Below are positions 15,787 through 24,359 of a stretch of DNA of 64,000 nt, piece by piece. The stretch comes from JALCOL01 sp022649665 (GTDB lineage: Bacteria > Bacillota > Bacilli > Lactobacillales > Enterococcaceae), in assembly GCA_030372335.1 (NCBI GenBank), contig JAUDCW010000003.1, one strand, 5' to 3'. Made by a program: the position numbers and the translations under genes. The notes beneath the pieces were generated by a model that was not told the origin of the DNA, ran no database searches, and saw only the letters and a list, made by a program, of their open reading frames with translations. Positions within the stretch are counted from its first letter, which is position 1; each line of letters begins with the position of its first letter.

Positions 15787-16716
15787 TTAAAATGTTTTCA
15801 TCAATAATTCTTTTTTCAGGTGATCGATCATTTGGCAGCCGCGCGCGAATCGGTAAGGCCCATATTCGCCGAAATCATCGCCGCCCGCTTCTTTAGCCAT
15901 CGTCCAGGCACTCCACACCACGTCTTGCAGTGCTTCGAACATTTGGACTTTGATCGTCTCGGAAGCCGTTGCCGCTCGTCCATAGTAATCCCGTAAAAAA
16001 GCACGCGCTTCTTCATTGCCAAATTCGCTTTCTAACAGCAAACTTGCCAGATCAAAAGCAGGATCATTTAGTCCGGCATACTCCCAATCCAGGAGATAGA
16101 TTTTGCCGCTCGGCGCTTCGATCCAGTTTTGCGGCGCAAGATCATTGTGACAGCAGCATGTGTCAAAACCGATCGTGCGTTCTACTTGTGCATAGATGGC
16201 GCGCATTTCTTGCTGGATTTGTTCATAGCCGGGATAAAACGTCCCCTTTAATGAGCAGATCAGTGCATCATATTTTTCCCACTCGCTGAACATATCAAAA
16301 GAGTTTTCAAACTGTTCTTCTTTTTGATGAAGTGCTGCCAAACGTTCCGCGAGCTTGCGGCGATAGCGCGGCTGAACGGCTTCTTTTGCTCCCAACGTCA
16401 AGGCATGATCCACAGCACGCGTGACTTTGATCCCATTAGCTGGATTGATATAAATCGTTTCGACATTCAAGCCCCACTGGCTGGCCAATTTCGAATTAAT
16501 CGCCTCATGCGGCCGGTCGATCATCGTCTCGGTAAGACGCCCCGGCATTCGCAAAAACCACGCATCATCGTCCAGTGTAATCAAATAATTGTTGTTTGTC
16601 ATCCCGCCTGCATATTTTACTGAAATAATTTTATCTTCAGTAGCCAGGGCAAGATCACTCAGCGTCTGCAATATTTCTGCTGTCGTGTTTGGCAGATCAT
16701 GATTATAGGTTTGCAA
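15787..16716 (-). CDS. LicA-like choline/ethanolamine kinase-family phosphotransferase
   Basis: This 309-residue kinase is of the aminoglycoside-phosphotransferase/choline-kinase fold. HNDLAPQNWI is the catalytic Brenner motif, and LLDWEYAGLNDPAFDLAS holds the metal-binding Asp. It resembles LicA, which phosphorylates choline. AGGAGG lies 7 bases before TTG 16716 and there is no nearby ATG, so a TTG start is used. It is the first gene of the pair, with a dyad operator-like site just upstream. Confidence 0.75.
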   Translation of the reverse strand: MQTYNHDLPNTTAEILQTLSDLALATEDKIISVKYAGGMTNNNYLITLDDDAWFLRMPGRLTETMIDRPHEAINSKLASQWGLNVETIYINPANGIKVTRAVDHALTLGAKEAVQPRYRRKLAERLAALHQKEEQFENSFDMFSEWEKYDALICSLKGTFYPGYEQIQQEMRAIYAQVERTIGFDTCCCHNDLAPQNWIEAPSGKIYLLDWEYAGLNDPAFDLASLLLESEFGNEEARAFLRDYYGRAATASETIKVQMFEALQDVVWSAWTMAKEAGGDDFGEYGPYRFARGCQMIDHLKKELLMKTF

Positions 16717-16737
16717 GAAGAGCCCTCCTTTTTTAAG

Positions 16738-16756
16738 ATGTTCATTATTTGAACAT
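16738..16756. promoter_or_regulatory. Operator-like dyad upstream of the LicA/LicC-like genes
   Basis: ATGTTCA-TTATT-TGAACAT is a perfect 7-bp inverted repeat placed just downstream of a minus-strand TATAGT (near 16760-16765). That is the position of a repressor operator. The regulator is unknown. Confidence 0.45.
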
Positions 16757-16974
16757 TACTATAATAACATAAATTGAATTCGAGGTTAAGGATTATTTTA
16801 AGTGGTATCAGGAATTGTCACCTGACTCGTAAAAAGAGTATAGTAAGAATGATATTACTGAATCTATTAATACGTCGAACCAAGTCTTACATCTCTTTCT
16901 ATTAAAATGAAATCAGCTAAGCTGAAAGCCAATCTGCTTTGCTATAAAAGTGAAATGAGGTGGACAGACATTAA

Positions 16975-17130
16975 GGCTGAAATTATCAAAGTTCGAAATG
17001 TCAGTGACTCGATGATTTACGAAACCCCAAGTGTCTGCTTGACTTCATAATAATGGCGTTTCCGTTCCTGAAATGATAACTGCTTCGAGAATGCGCATTA
17101 TAAATATCTGATAATTTCATTCATTTTCTT
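16975..17130 (+). pseudogene. Decayed copy A of an unrecognised gene
   Basis: The stretch encodes IKVRNVSDSMIYE and further on a segment alignable in DNA with the copy at 17456-17724 (for example the shared GTGACTC-ATGATTTACG and ACTTCGAGAA blocks), but it is broken by stop codons. It has no usable start. It appears to be an older relic of the same gene. Confidence 0.4.
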
Positions 17131-17203
17131 ATCGAAGCTCTGTTTGCAGTAAACTTTTTTAGTGATTCGTTTTTCGTTCTCGTGATGAAAAACAAAAAAT
17201 GAG

Positions 17204-17431
17204 GTGATAGAAATTAATGAAGATGCTACCAAATTTATAATTGCAAGACTTTTGGAAAGTGCCAAAGAAACAGTGCAGGAAAGTAAAGGGAAAACTGGCG
17301 ACGCGTTTTATGCTGGAAAAAAATCAGCATATTATGAGATGCTGAGCATTCTGCAAAGCGAGTTGGATGTCCATGATGAACCTTTAAGTGATTTCGGATT
17401 AGACATCGATTTATTAAAAAATTTTCTTTGA
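17204..17431 (+). CDS. Hypothetical 75-residue protein
   Basis: This is a small acidic, helical protein without recognised family. It contains AGKKSAYYEML and ends DIDLLKNFL. A strong SD-like GAGGTGAT at 17201-17208 overlaps the only conventional start, GTG 17204; an ATT at 17213 would be the next in-frame candidate, so the start is uncertain. An in-frame stop lies just upstream, so it cannot extend. It sits between two decayed copies of another gene in a gene-poor stretch and may itself be a remnant. Confidence 0.45.
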   Translation: MIEINEDATKFIIARLLESAKETVQESKGKTGDAFYAGKKSAYYEMLSILQSELDVHDEPLSDFGLDIDLLKNFL

Positions 17432-17455
17432 GATGAATCGAAATAGAATGGCGTT

Positions 17456-17724
17456 ATGACAAAAGCAATCAAAGTTCAAAGCAGCGGTGACTCTATGATT
17501 TACGGTAAATTGAATATCTATGTACAATACTATGTAAAATAATTAAAAATGCAGTTTCTGAAGATGATAAATACTTCGAGAACTCGAAATACAGCTATCC
17601 AATTATCTTGGCTCTATTGTTTCCTGATGAAAAATTTATTTACAGAAACGAAATCGTCGGCATCGAAGACTTTGTCAATGATCCAGATTCTTTGAAAGTG
17701 ATCGGAGTGAGCGATACTTTTTGA
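17456..17724 (+). pseudogene. Decayed copy B of an unrecognised gene, frameshifted
   Basis: The first 28 codons (MTKAIKVQSSGDSMIYG) end at a stop at 17540-17542. A second frame from 17542 reads 60 further codons without a stop (SEDDKYFENSKYSYPIIL ... VIGVSDTF) and ends at 17724. One frameshift joins them into a protein of about 90 residues. It shares sequence with copy A at 16975-17130. I do not recognise the family. Confidence 0.5.
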
Positions 17725-18070
17725 AATATAAAGGCTTCAAAAGATCGCTTAAAGAGACATAAAGTATCTGAAGGGTCATGGTTCCATGTTACGGTATAGC
17801 ATATGATTACCAATAATGAACTGCTGATTATTCTGTACTGCCGAGATTGTCGAATTTCATAATTGTCTTCAATAACAGATAAAAGTTATGAGTATTATCG
17901 ATCGGATCCTAACATATTTGGATTCTCCAAAGACTCCCCACCATAAGCCACTGGGAGTCTATCCTAATAAGGAAACTCGAACGCGAGAAATTGCTAAAGA
18001 GCGCGTATCGCTAAAATTGATATAAGCGGTCTTTAGCTTCAACCAAATCTAAAATAGCGGAATACACAAA
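17725..18070 (+). other. Gene-free stretch
   Basis: No credible ORF or RNA is visible. The stretch is AT-rich with scattered stops in all frames and is probably decayed sequence between copy B and the PBP terminator. Confidence 0.5.
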
Positions 18071-18105
18071 AGGATCTTAGCCGCTGTTCATTCGGCTAAG
18101 ATCCT
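18071..18105. terminator. Strong terminator of the class B PBP gene
   Basis: AGGATCTTAGCCG at 18071-18083 and its perfect complement at 18093-18105 form a 13-bp stem. T-rich sequence follows on both strands, so it can act in both directions. Confidence 0.88.
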
Positions 18106-18112
18106 AAAATTT

Positions 18113-20227
18113 TTATTTCTTTTTTGCTTCTTGAATGTCATGATATGCATCGAAGATTTGTTTGGCGACTTTGGTGTTGGTTCCTTCATCCGCGTCTTTC
18201 AGGCGCGGGATCATGACAGCGATCGCGATTTGCGGATCGTCACTCGGCGCATAACCGATAAAAGAACTGTTGACGAGTGCAACTTGGGTCGCTGAATTGT
18301 TCGGATCGACCCAAGCGGTTTCGGCAGTTCCCGTCTTGCCGGAAACGCTCCATTTGGCGTCGTGCAGATTTTGATAACCAGATCCCCATGAAGCGTTGTG
18401 CGTCGTCTGATAAAAGCCGTCATGAATGATCGACCATTCATCGCTCGTAAGTTTGACATGGTTCAAAAGCTTCGGCTTGGCAACACTTAAAAGATTGCCC
18501 AAATTACCGTTTTTATCATTATCATAAATTCCCTGCACCAAATATGGAGCGTAGCGGTCACCGCTGTTGGCGATCGTTGAAACATATTGGACCAGTTGAA
18601 GCGGTGTATAGTTATCATAGTTCCCGTAAGACAAATCCAGCAAGTTCCCCATGATGCCGTAACCGCTGTAATCGGTATTGACAAAACCGCTTGAAGCGCC
18701 CGGCAGATCGATCCCGGTATCCGCTCCCAATCCGTATTGCTCGTACGTATGGCGGACAGTCGCAAACAATCCGGTTTCAAGTGGCAGCTGCATCCCAGCT
18801 GAATAATTGACACCCATCATTTTCAGCATGACTTTCATCATATATGCGTTGGAAGATTCGCCCAGCGCACGGGTCACATTCATCGGGATCTGATTGCCGG
18901 CTTTGGTATTGAAGATCGAAGACTTTTGATTAGACCCTGCCAGAACGATCGGTTCATCGATCAAGGTCTCGTTGCCGGAGATCACTTTGTTTTGATAAGC
19001 CATGGTGATCGTGGCCCCTTTGACCACGGATCCGGGAACAAAGACTTTATTGATATTTCCAAGCGAATCATCATCGACCGTCGTCGCCCCAGTATCGTGC
19101 GAGTAGCCGCTCATGCCCAAGACGGCGCCGTTTTTCGGATTGACCGCGACCGCATAGATCCCATCGGAATAATTTGCTTTGCCGTTCGTCAAAAGTGTTT
19201 GATATTCGGCTTTCAAGATATCCTGCATTTTTTTCTCGAACTCGGTGTCGACTGTCAGGACAAGATTTTGCCCTTTCGAGCCCGCGTATGTCAGCTCTTG
19301 CTTTTCGATGTCGCCGCTGTGGTTGATCGTGACTTTGCTTTCAGATTTCGTTCCTTGAAGGACTTGTTCATATTGTTTTTCCAAATAGCTGGTCCCGACG
19401 CGATCGTTTCTGGCATAACCTTTGGCAAGATATTCTTTGGCACTGTTCTCCGGCAAGCCGGCTTGTTCCGTGCTGACCGTTCCGAGGACCGATTTGAGGA
19501 CATCGCCCATTGGATACTCGCGCTCCCAGTCAGTACCCGTTGCGATCCCTTTGAGGTCGCTGCTGTGTTCGCCGATGATCGCGATCTCTTCAGGCGTCAC
19601 ATCGATACTTTTGATAAAGACCGTTGTCAGCGCATAGGCACTGTTCATCCGTTTGTAGATCGTTGCTGCGGAACTGGTCTTTGCATCAAAAGTGATTTCT
19701 TCTTCAGTGACTTTATCGACCATTTTTTGATAGATCTTGCCTTCATCCAGCGAATTGCCGTTTGCATCCGTTTTTTCTTTTTTGCTCAAGCGCTTATCGA
19801 CTTCTTTAAAATGCTCTGGATCGGCTAAAAAGAAATCTTGCCGGTCGCGTTTCGTCAATTTTTCATCGGCCGGAACACTGATCAGCTCATTCAGCTTATT
19901 TGCGATCTTGAACATTTCTTCACTTGTCGTATCGTTGCCCTTTGTATAAGTGATCGCTTGATTCGCTTTGTTCGTGACAAGTGCTTTCCCGTTTGCATCG
20001 TAAATATTGCCGCGCGGCGCCGCTCCTTTCACGGATTTCGTCGTCGCTTCTGCCAATTTATTGGAGATCCGCTGCCCGTTTGCGATCTGCAGATAACTTA
20101 ACTGAACGATCAGCGCAATGAACAGCAAAAATACGATAAAAAACAAAAAATGAAGACGGTTCGGCAGCGGATCGCGCCGTCCCGCTGGACCCGGCTGCTT
20201 CTTTTTAAACTTGATCAATTTTTTCAT
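18113..20227 (-). CDS. pbp2b: Class B penicillin-binding protein (PBP2b-like transpeptidase)
   Basis: This 704-residue monofunctional transpeptidase cross-links peptidoglycan and is anchored by one N-terminal transmembrane helix (about residues 26-48) after a basic cytoplasmic tail. The dimerisation/linker region follows, then the catalytic domain: Ser400 in SVVK, SSN at 458-460 and KTG at 631-633. The sequence resembles the PBP2b type of streptococci and enterococci, which works in side-wall elongation. There are no C-terminal PASTA repeats, which argues against the septal PBP2x type. It stands alone with its own strong terminator. Confidence 0.9.
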   Translation of the reverse strand: MKKLIKFKKKQPGPAGRRDPLPNRLHFLFFIVFLLFIALIVQLSYLQIANGQRISNKLAEATTKSVKGAAPRGNIYDANGKALVTNKANQAITYTKGNDTTSEEMFKIANKLNELISVPADEKLTKRDRQDFFLADPEHFKEVDKRLSKKEKTDANGNSLDEGKIYQKMVDKVTEEEITFDAKTSSAATIYKRMNSAYALTTVFIKSIDVTPEEIAIIGEHSSDLKGIATGTDWEREYPMGDVLKSVLGTVSTEQAGLPENSAKEYLAKGYARNDRVGTSYLEKQYEQVLQGTKSESKVTINHSGDIEKQELTYAGSKGQNLVLTVDTEFEKKMQDILKAEYQTLLTNGKANYSDGIYAVAVNPKNGAVLGMSGYSHDTGATTVDDDSLGNINKVFVPGSVVKGATITMAYQNKVISGNETLIDEPIVLAGSNQKSSIFNTKAGNQIPMNVTRALGESSNAYMMKVMLKMMGVNYSAGMQLPLETGLFATVRHTYEQYGLGADTGIDLPGASSGFVNTDYSGYGIMGNLLDLSYGNYDNYTPLQLVQYVSTIANSGDRYAPYLVQGIYDNDKNGNLGNLLSVAKPKLLNHVKLTSDEWSIIHDGFYQTTHNASWGSGYQNLHDAKWSVSGKTGTAETAWVDPNNSATQVALVNSSFIGYAPSDDPQIAIAVMIPRLKDADEGTNTKVAKQIFDAYHDIQEAKKK

Positions 20228-20336
20228 TACTCTGCTCCACCTTTAAAAATCTACTTTTCATTTTAACGGAAAGCACTTGAGAAAGAAAGTATTCAGCTGA
20301 AGAATCGTGATGTTTTGCGCTTTTTGAACAAATTTT

Positions 20337-20379
20337 TAAAAAAATCCGGCTGCTCGGGCTACCCCCCAAACAACCGGAT
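20337..20379 (-). terminator. Terminator after the 52-residue gene
   Basis: On the minus strand ATCCGGTTG and CAGCCGGAT pair (one GU) and are followed by TTTTTTA, about 30 bases after the stop codon. Confidence 0.75.
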
Positions 20380-20409
20380 CCGTCTCATACGCTACCAAAG
20401 CGAACTGTT

Positions 20410-20568
20410 TTAATTGACCGCTCCGTATAAAACCATTTTCCCCTTTTCGTCTTCGATCAGACGATTGATGATCTCTTCGACTGTATCGACCCCGTCCAAA
20501 TAGCCCATTTTCCACATCATATAAAGGTTCTCGCCGATCTCCTTATGAGTTACAACACGTTTTTCCAT
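20410..20568 (-). CDS. Small hypothetical protein, 52 residues
   Basis: The protein runs from MEKRVVTHKEIGENLYMMW to MVLYGAVN. It is acidic and probably all-helical. AAGGAGG lies 8 bases before ATG 20568. A consensus-like promoter 80 bases upstream and a terminator after it show an independent transcription unit, which supports a real gene. I do not recognise the family. It lies between thrS and the PBP gene. Confidence 0.7.
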   Translation of the reverse strand: MEKRVVTHKEIGENLYMMWKMGYLDGVDTVEEIINRLIEDEKGKMVLYGAVN

Positions 20569-20646
20569 TTTTTTGACCTCCTTTAACCAAACTCCTGATT
20601 AATCGCTTACACATACAAAAGGTATAACGTATGATTTACAATTTAA

Positions 20647-20675
20647 GTATAGCAACCGCTTTCTTTTTGCGCAAC
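20647..20675 (-). promoter_or_regulatory. Promoter of the 52-residue gene
   Basis: On the minus strand TTGCGC (20670-20675), a 17-base spacer and TATACT (20647-20652). Confidence 0.65.
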
Positions 20676-20725
20676 ATTGTGAAATAAATAACAATCACAG
20701 TTGCTTTTGCTGATTTCAGACAGAA

Positions 20726-20759
20726 AAAGCACAGGACGGCCGCGGCCGTCCTGTGCTTT
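20726..20759. terminator. Terminator of thrS
   Basis: This is a perfect 34-base palindrome (AAAGCACAGGACGGCC and its complement). On the minus strand it is followed by TTTCTG and lies about 60 bases after thrS. Confidence 0.85.
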
Positions 20760-20821
20760 AGCAAACTCTTGTTTTTTTTCACGCTTTGCGAACCACTGAT
20801 CAAGCGGCCCTTTTTACCAGA

Positions 20822-22753
20822 TTATTGCCGCGAATAATTTTTAATTTCTTCTTTGATCGAATCGACAAAAAGATTCGTGTCGACAGATTCAGTCTCTTTA
20901 CTGCCGTAATGACGAACATTGACCGTTGCGTCTTTGACTTCTTGATCGCCGACAACTAATTCATAAGGGATCTTTTGTGTTTGGGCTGCCCGGATCTTAT
21001 AGCCCATCTTTTCATTGCGGTCATCGACCTCGACGCGGATCCCTTCATCGGCAAGACGATTTTTGATTTCATATGCATAGTCGGCGTGCGCTTCATTGCT
21101 GACCGGGATGATCTCTACTTGAACAGGGGCCAGCCAAGTTGGAAAGGCGCCTTTATAAACTTCGGTCAAATAAGCGACAAACCGTTCCATCGTCGAAACG
21201 ATCCCGCGGTGGATCACGACCGGCCGATGGTTTTCACCATCTTCCCCGACATAAGCTAAATCAAAACGTTCCGGTAAAAGAAAGTCCAGCTGGATCGTTG
21301 AAAGTGTTTCTTCATTTCCGAGCGCTGTTTTGACTTGAACATCCAATTTCGGTCCGTAAAAAGCGGCTTCGCCTTCTGCCTCGAAATAGTCGAGTTCCAG
21401 CTCATCCATCGCGGCTTTCAGCATCGTTTGCGCTTTTTCCCACATTGCATCATTTTCAAAATATTTTTCAGTATTGTTCGGGTCGCGATAGCTCAACCGG
21501 AAGCGGTAGTCGGTGATATTGAAGTCATCATATACAGCGACCATCAGCTGCAAAGTCCGTTTGAACTCTTCTTGGATCTGATCGGGACGAACAAACGTAT
21601 GGCCGTCGTTGAGCGTCATTTCGCGGACCCGCTGCAAACCGCTCAAGGCCCCTGATTTTTCATAGCGGTGCATCATGCCCATTTCCGCGATCCGGATCGG
21701 CAGTTCACGATAGCTGTGGATATGATTTTTATAAACCATCATATGGCTCGGGCAGTTCATCGGCCGCAAGACCATCATTTCCCCGTCGCCCATATCCATC
21801 GGCGGGAACATGTCATCATGGTAATGATCCCAGTGGCCGGATGTTTTATACAAGTTTAAATTAGACATGATTGGGGTATAGACGTGCTGATAGCCAAGCG
21901 AGATTTCTTTATCAACGATATAGCGTTCGATGATGCGGCGGATCGTCGCGCCTTTCGGCAGCCAGAATGGCAAGCCGCTGCCGACTTCCGGCGAGATCAT
22001 GAAAAGATCGAGTTCTTTGCCGAGTTTGCGATGGTCGCGTTCGCGCGCTTCTTCGCGGGCTTTCATAAAGTTTTTCAATTCTTGCGTCGTAAAGAAAGCG
22101 GTCCCGTAGATCCGCTGCATCATTGGATTATTGGAGCTGCCGCGCCAATAGGCACCGGCAACACTCAAAAGCTTAAAGACTTGGATCTTGCCAGTGCTGG
22201 AGACATGCGGCCCGCGGCACAAATCATAAAAATCGCCTTCTTGATAGATCGAGATCGTTTCACCTGCCGGCAATTCATTGATCAGCTCGACTTTGTATGG
22301 ATTGTCTTTGAACATGTCGAGCGCTTTTTCTTTCGATACTTCCAAACGTTCGATCGGCAGATTTTCTTTGACGATCTTTTTCATTTCGGCTTCGATCTTC
22401 GGCAGATCATCGACTGTGATCGCCGGATCATTATCGGTATCGTAATAAAAGCCGGTATCGATCGCAGGCCCGATTCCCAATTTGATCTTTGGATAGAGGC
22501 GCGTCAGGGCATGTGCTAGAAGATGGGCGGCCGAGTGGCGCAGGATCTCCAGAGATTCTTCGTCTTTCGGTGTCAAAATACTCAATTCGCCGTCTTCTTC
22601 AAGCGGCTGCGACAGGTCGTAAACGTCGCCGTTGAATTTAGCAGCGACTGCTTTTTTTGCTAATGAGTTGCTGATTGATTTGGCAACATCCAAAAAAGTG
22701 CTCCCGGCTTCATATTCTTTTTGGCTTCCATCTGGAAAAATAATCGTCAACAT
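20822..22753 (-). CDS. thrS: Threonyl-tRNA synthetase
   Basis: This 643-residue class II synthetase charges tRNA-Thr. It has the N-terminal TGS domain (about 1-62), the HSAAHLLAHA editing-domain motif of the second domain, class II motif 2 (MMHRYEKSGALSGLQRVREM), the zinc-site Cys in RPMNCPSHM and the C-terminal anticodon-binding domain. It is preceded by a T-box leader, so expression rises when uncharged tRNA-Thr accumulates. Confidence 0.97.
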   Translation of the reverse strand: MLTIIFPDGSQKEYEAGSTFLDVAKSISNSLAKKAVAAKFNGDVYDLSQPLEEDGELSILTPKDEESLEILRHSAAHLLAHALTRLYPKIKLGIGPAIDTGFYYDTDNDPAITVDDLPKIEAEMKKIVKENLPIERLEVSKEKALDMFKDNPYKVELINELPAGETISIYQEGDFYDLCRGPHVSSTGKIQVFKLLSVAGAYWRGSSNNPMMQRIYGTAFFTTQELKNFMKAREEARERDHRKLGKELDLFMISPEVGSGLPFWLPKGATIRRIIERYIVDKEISLGYQHVYTPIMSNLNLYKTSGHWDHYHDDMFPPMDMGDGEMMVLRPMNCPSHMMVYKNHIHSYRELPIRIAEMGMMHRYEKSGALSGLQRVREMTLNDGHTFVRPDQIQEEFKRTLQLMVAVYDDFNITDYRFRLSYRDPNNTEKYFENDAMWEKAQTMLKAAMDELELDYFEAEGEAAFYGPKLDVQVKTALGNEETLSTIQLDFLLPERFDLAYVGEDGENHRPVVIHRGIVSTMERFVAYLTEVYKGAFPTWLAPVQVEIIPVSNEAHADYAYEIKNRLADEGIRVEVDDRNEKMGYKIRAAQTQKIPYELVVGDQEVKDATVNVRHYGSKETESVDTNLFVDSIKEEIKNYSRQ

Positions 22754-22788
22754 AAAAGTTTCCTCCTAAAATATTAGAAAATAAAAAA

Positions 22789-23006
22789 GTCCTAGTGCGA
22801 TGCACTAGGACGAAAAAACGTGGTTCCACCTAATTTTCAGACAGGTTCCCCTGTCCCTCATTCCTGATAACGGTCAGCTCCCCGCTTCGTTTTCAAACGA
22901 AGTCTCGAAAGTGGTCACGCTCATCATTGCCGCTTGGAAAACTTTCAGCCAAGGTTTTCTTCTCTAAAAAGGGAAATGAGGCAGATATCTTTCGTTCGAT
23001 CAATAT
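22789..23006 (-). promoter_or_regulatory. T-box riboswitch, specifier ACC (Thr)
   Basis: On the minus strand the conserved T-box AGGTGGAACCACG lies at 22819-22831, and the terminator stem GTCCTAGTGC (22789-22798 with 22802-22811) is followed by Ts. Stem I closes with CGAAAG (22989-22994) pairing CTTTCG (22906-22911), with CTCAT/ATGAG above it. ACC at 22913-22915 lies in the specifier loop, which matches threonine. Confidence 0.93.
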
Positions 23007-23012
23007 GTATCT

Positions 23013-23041
23013 ATTAAAGCACTTTGCGCTTTTTTTTGCAA
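23013..23041 (-). promoter_or_regulatory. Promoter of the thrS leader
   Basis: On the minus strand TTGCAA (23036-23041), a 17-base spacer and TTTAAT (23013-23018) are placed to start the T-box transcript near 23006. Confidence 0.55.
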
Positions 23042-23045
23042 GCAA

Positions 23046-23087
23046 GGCCCCTGCCTAAACAGTTTTGGAGGAGTAGACAGGGGAGGC
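23046..23087 (-). terminator. Possible terminator of the yqeG-tmcAL operon
   Basis: CCCCTG at 23048-23053 and CAGGGG at 23078-23083 with flanking pairs form a hairpin about 75 bases after tmcAL. No clear T-run follows on the minus strand. Confidence 0.4.
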
Positions 23088-23162
23088 CGCACAATCGTCA
23101 TTCATTGTTCGGCTACTCATAATCATAAACAGAAATCAGCAAATGGCAAATGAAATGATTTT

Positions 23163-24338
23163 TTATTTGGAATTCCGCTCAAAAATCGGATAGCGCGGAA
23201 TATCTGCGGCATTTTGGGCGGTTCCTAAATAGTAGACCGCATCTGTCTTCTGTGCTAAAGTGAGCAGTCCGCGGTTTTCTTTTTTCGGCTGTGTAACGAT
23301 CTCCAGCGCGCTTTTTTTCTTGTATTCATTCAAATAAGCACGTCCGGTCGCATTGAATCCCAAAATACGAAGGTAGGGCTCGCGCCATGCGTGATTGATT
23401 TCTGTTTGCGAAACTTGATTGAGCAGATAACAGCATAATCGCATCAGCCGCGCTTGCGAGTAGCGTTTTGTCTTGATTTTTTCACAAAAATCGGCAAAAT
23501 GCTGCGCCGTTTTTCCTTGAGCGATCAACCGATGTTCGACGCCTTCGACCATTTGATAGATCTGCCGCATTTGCCCAGGAGATTGACTGAGCAGGACATA
23601 TCGCAAATACGGCCAGAAGTCTTCCCAAGAAGCGAGATTCGCCTTCATTAAACTTTGAAAAGTTTCGGCGGGAACTTTTTCGCGGATCGCGGCACGCTTG
23701 CCTTCAAACAGCGCTTTGCGGATCGCCGTCGCGCTCGCAAATGAAGATGCCAGCTTTTGCTCGTGATAGCCGCTGCCGACGCGTTTCAGCGGAAAAAGGG
23801 TCATCGGCTGCTGATACTTCGCGTTTTCTTTCGCATAGCTCAATGCGAGCAGATGATTGGGTCCGAGCTTGTTTTGGCGAAACGGCGGATAAAGTTTTTC
23901 ATAGACCAGCCGCATTTGTTCGGGATACTTCATGCCGTTATTGCGGTACGCTTGAAATGTTTTTTGGATCGCAGCGGCATGTTCCTGCGTGAATCGCCCA
24001 AAGTCCGCATAGTCGAACGAATCGGAGCTATCTGTTCCAAAACAAAGCGCATCGCAGTGGAGAGCGTGCAAGATCTCGATCGCTCCTTTGGCAAAGTAAT
24101 CCGCTGCTTGAACGGCCGAGGCAAACGGCAATTCAACGACCAGGTCGGCCCCGTTCGCCAGCGCCGCCCGTGTCCGCGCCCATTTATCGATGACCGCCGG
24201 TTCACCGCGCTGCAGCCAGTTGCCGCTCATCACGGCGATCACCGCTTCTGCACCGCTCAGGCGACGGCTTTCTTTCAGATGAAAGGCATGCCCGTTATGA
24301 AACGGATTGTATTCGACAACGACGCCGCAGCTCAACAT
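23163..24338 (-). CDS. tmcAL: tRNA(Met) cytidine acetate ligase (YlbM family)
   Basis: This 391-residue protein of the YlbM/TmcAL family forms N4-acetylcytidine at the wobble position of elongator tRNA-Met using acetate and ATP. The nucleotidyltransferase-type motif VEYNPFHNGH lies near the N-terminus, followed by VMSGNWLQRGEPA, both typical. ATG 24338 has GAGGTG upstream. It is the last gene of the eight-gene operon that starts with yqeG, 21 bases after the methyltransferase. Confidence 0.92.
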   Translation of the reverse strand: MLSCGVVVEYNPFHNGHAFHLKESRRLSGAEAVIAVMSGNWLQRGEPAVIDKWARTRAALANGADLVVELPFASAVQAADYFAKGAIEILHALHCDALCFGTDSSDSFDYADFGRFTQEHAAAIQKTFQAYRNNGMKYPEQMRLVYEKLYPPFRQNKLGPNHLLALSYAKENAKYQQPMTLFPLKRVGSGYHEQKLASSFASATAIRKALFEGKRAAIREKVPAETFQSLMKANLASWEDFWPYLRYVLLSQSPGQMRQIYQMVEGVEHRLIAQGKTAQHFADFCEKIKTKRYSQARLMRLCCYLLNQVSQTEINHAWREPYLRILGFNATGRAYLNEYKKKSALEIVTQPKKENRGLLTLAQKTDAVYYLGTAQNAADIPRYPIFERNSK

Positions 24339-24359
24339 CTTTTTTCACCTCGCCGCTCG

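Noticed and set aside
18926..19828. 300-codon plus-strand ORF opposite the PBP gene
   Set aside because: Shadow of the PBP coding sequence; no ribosome site or domain.
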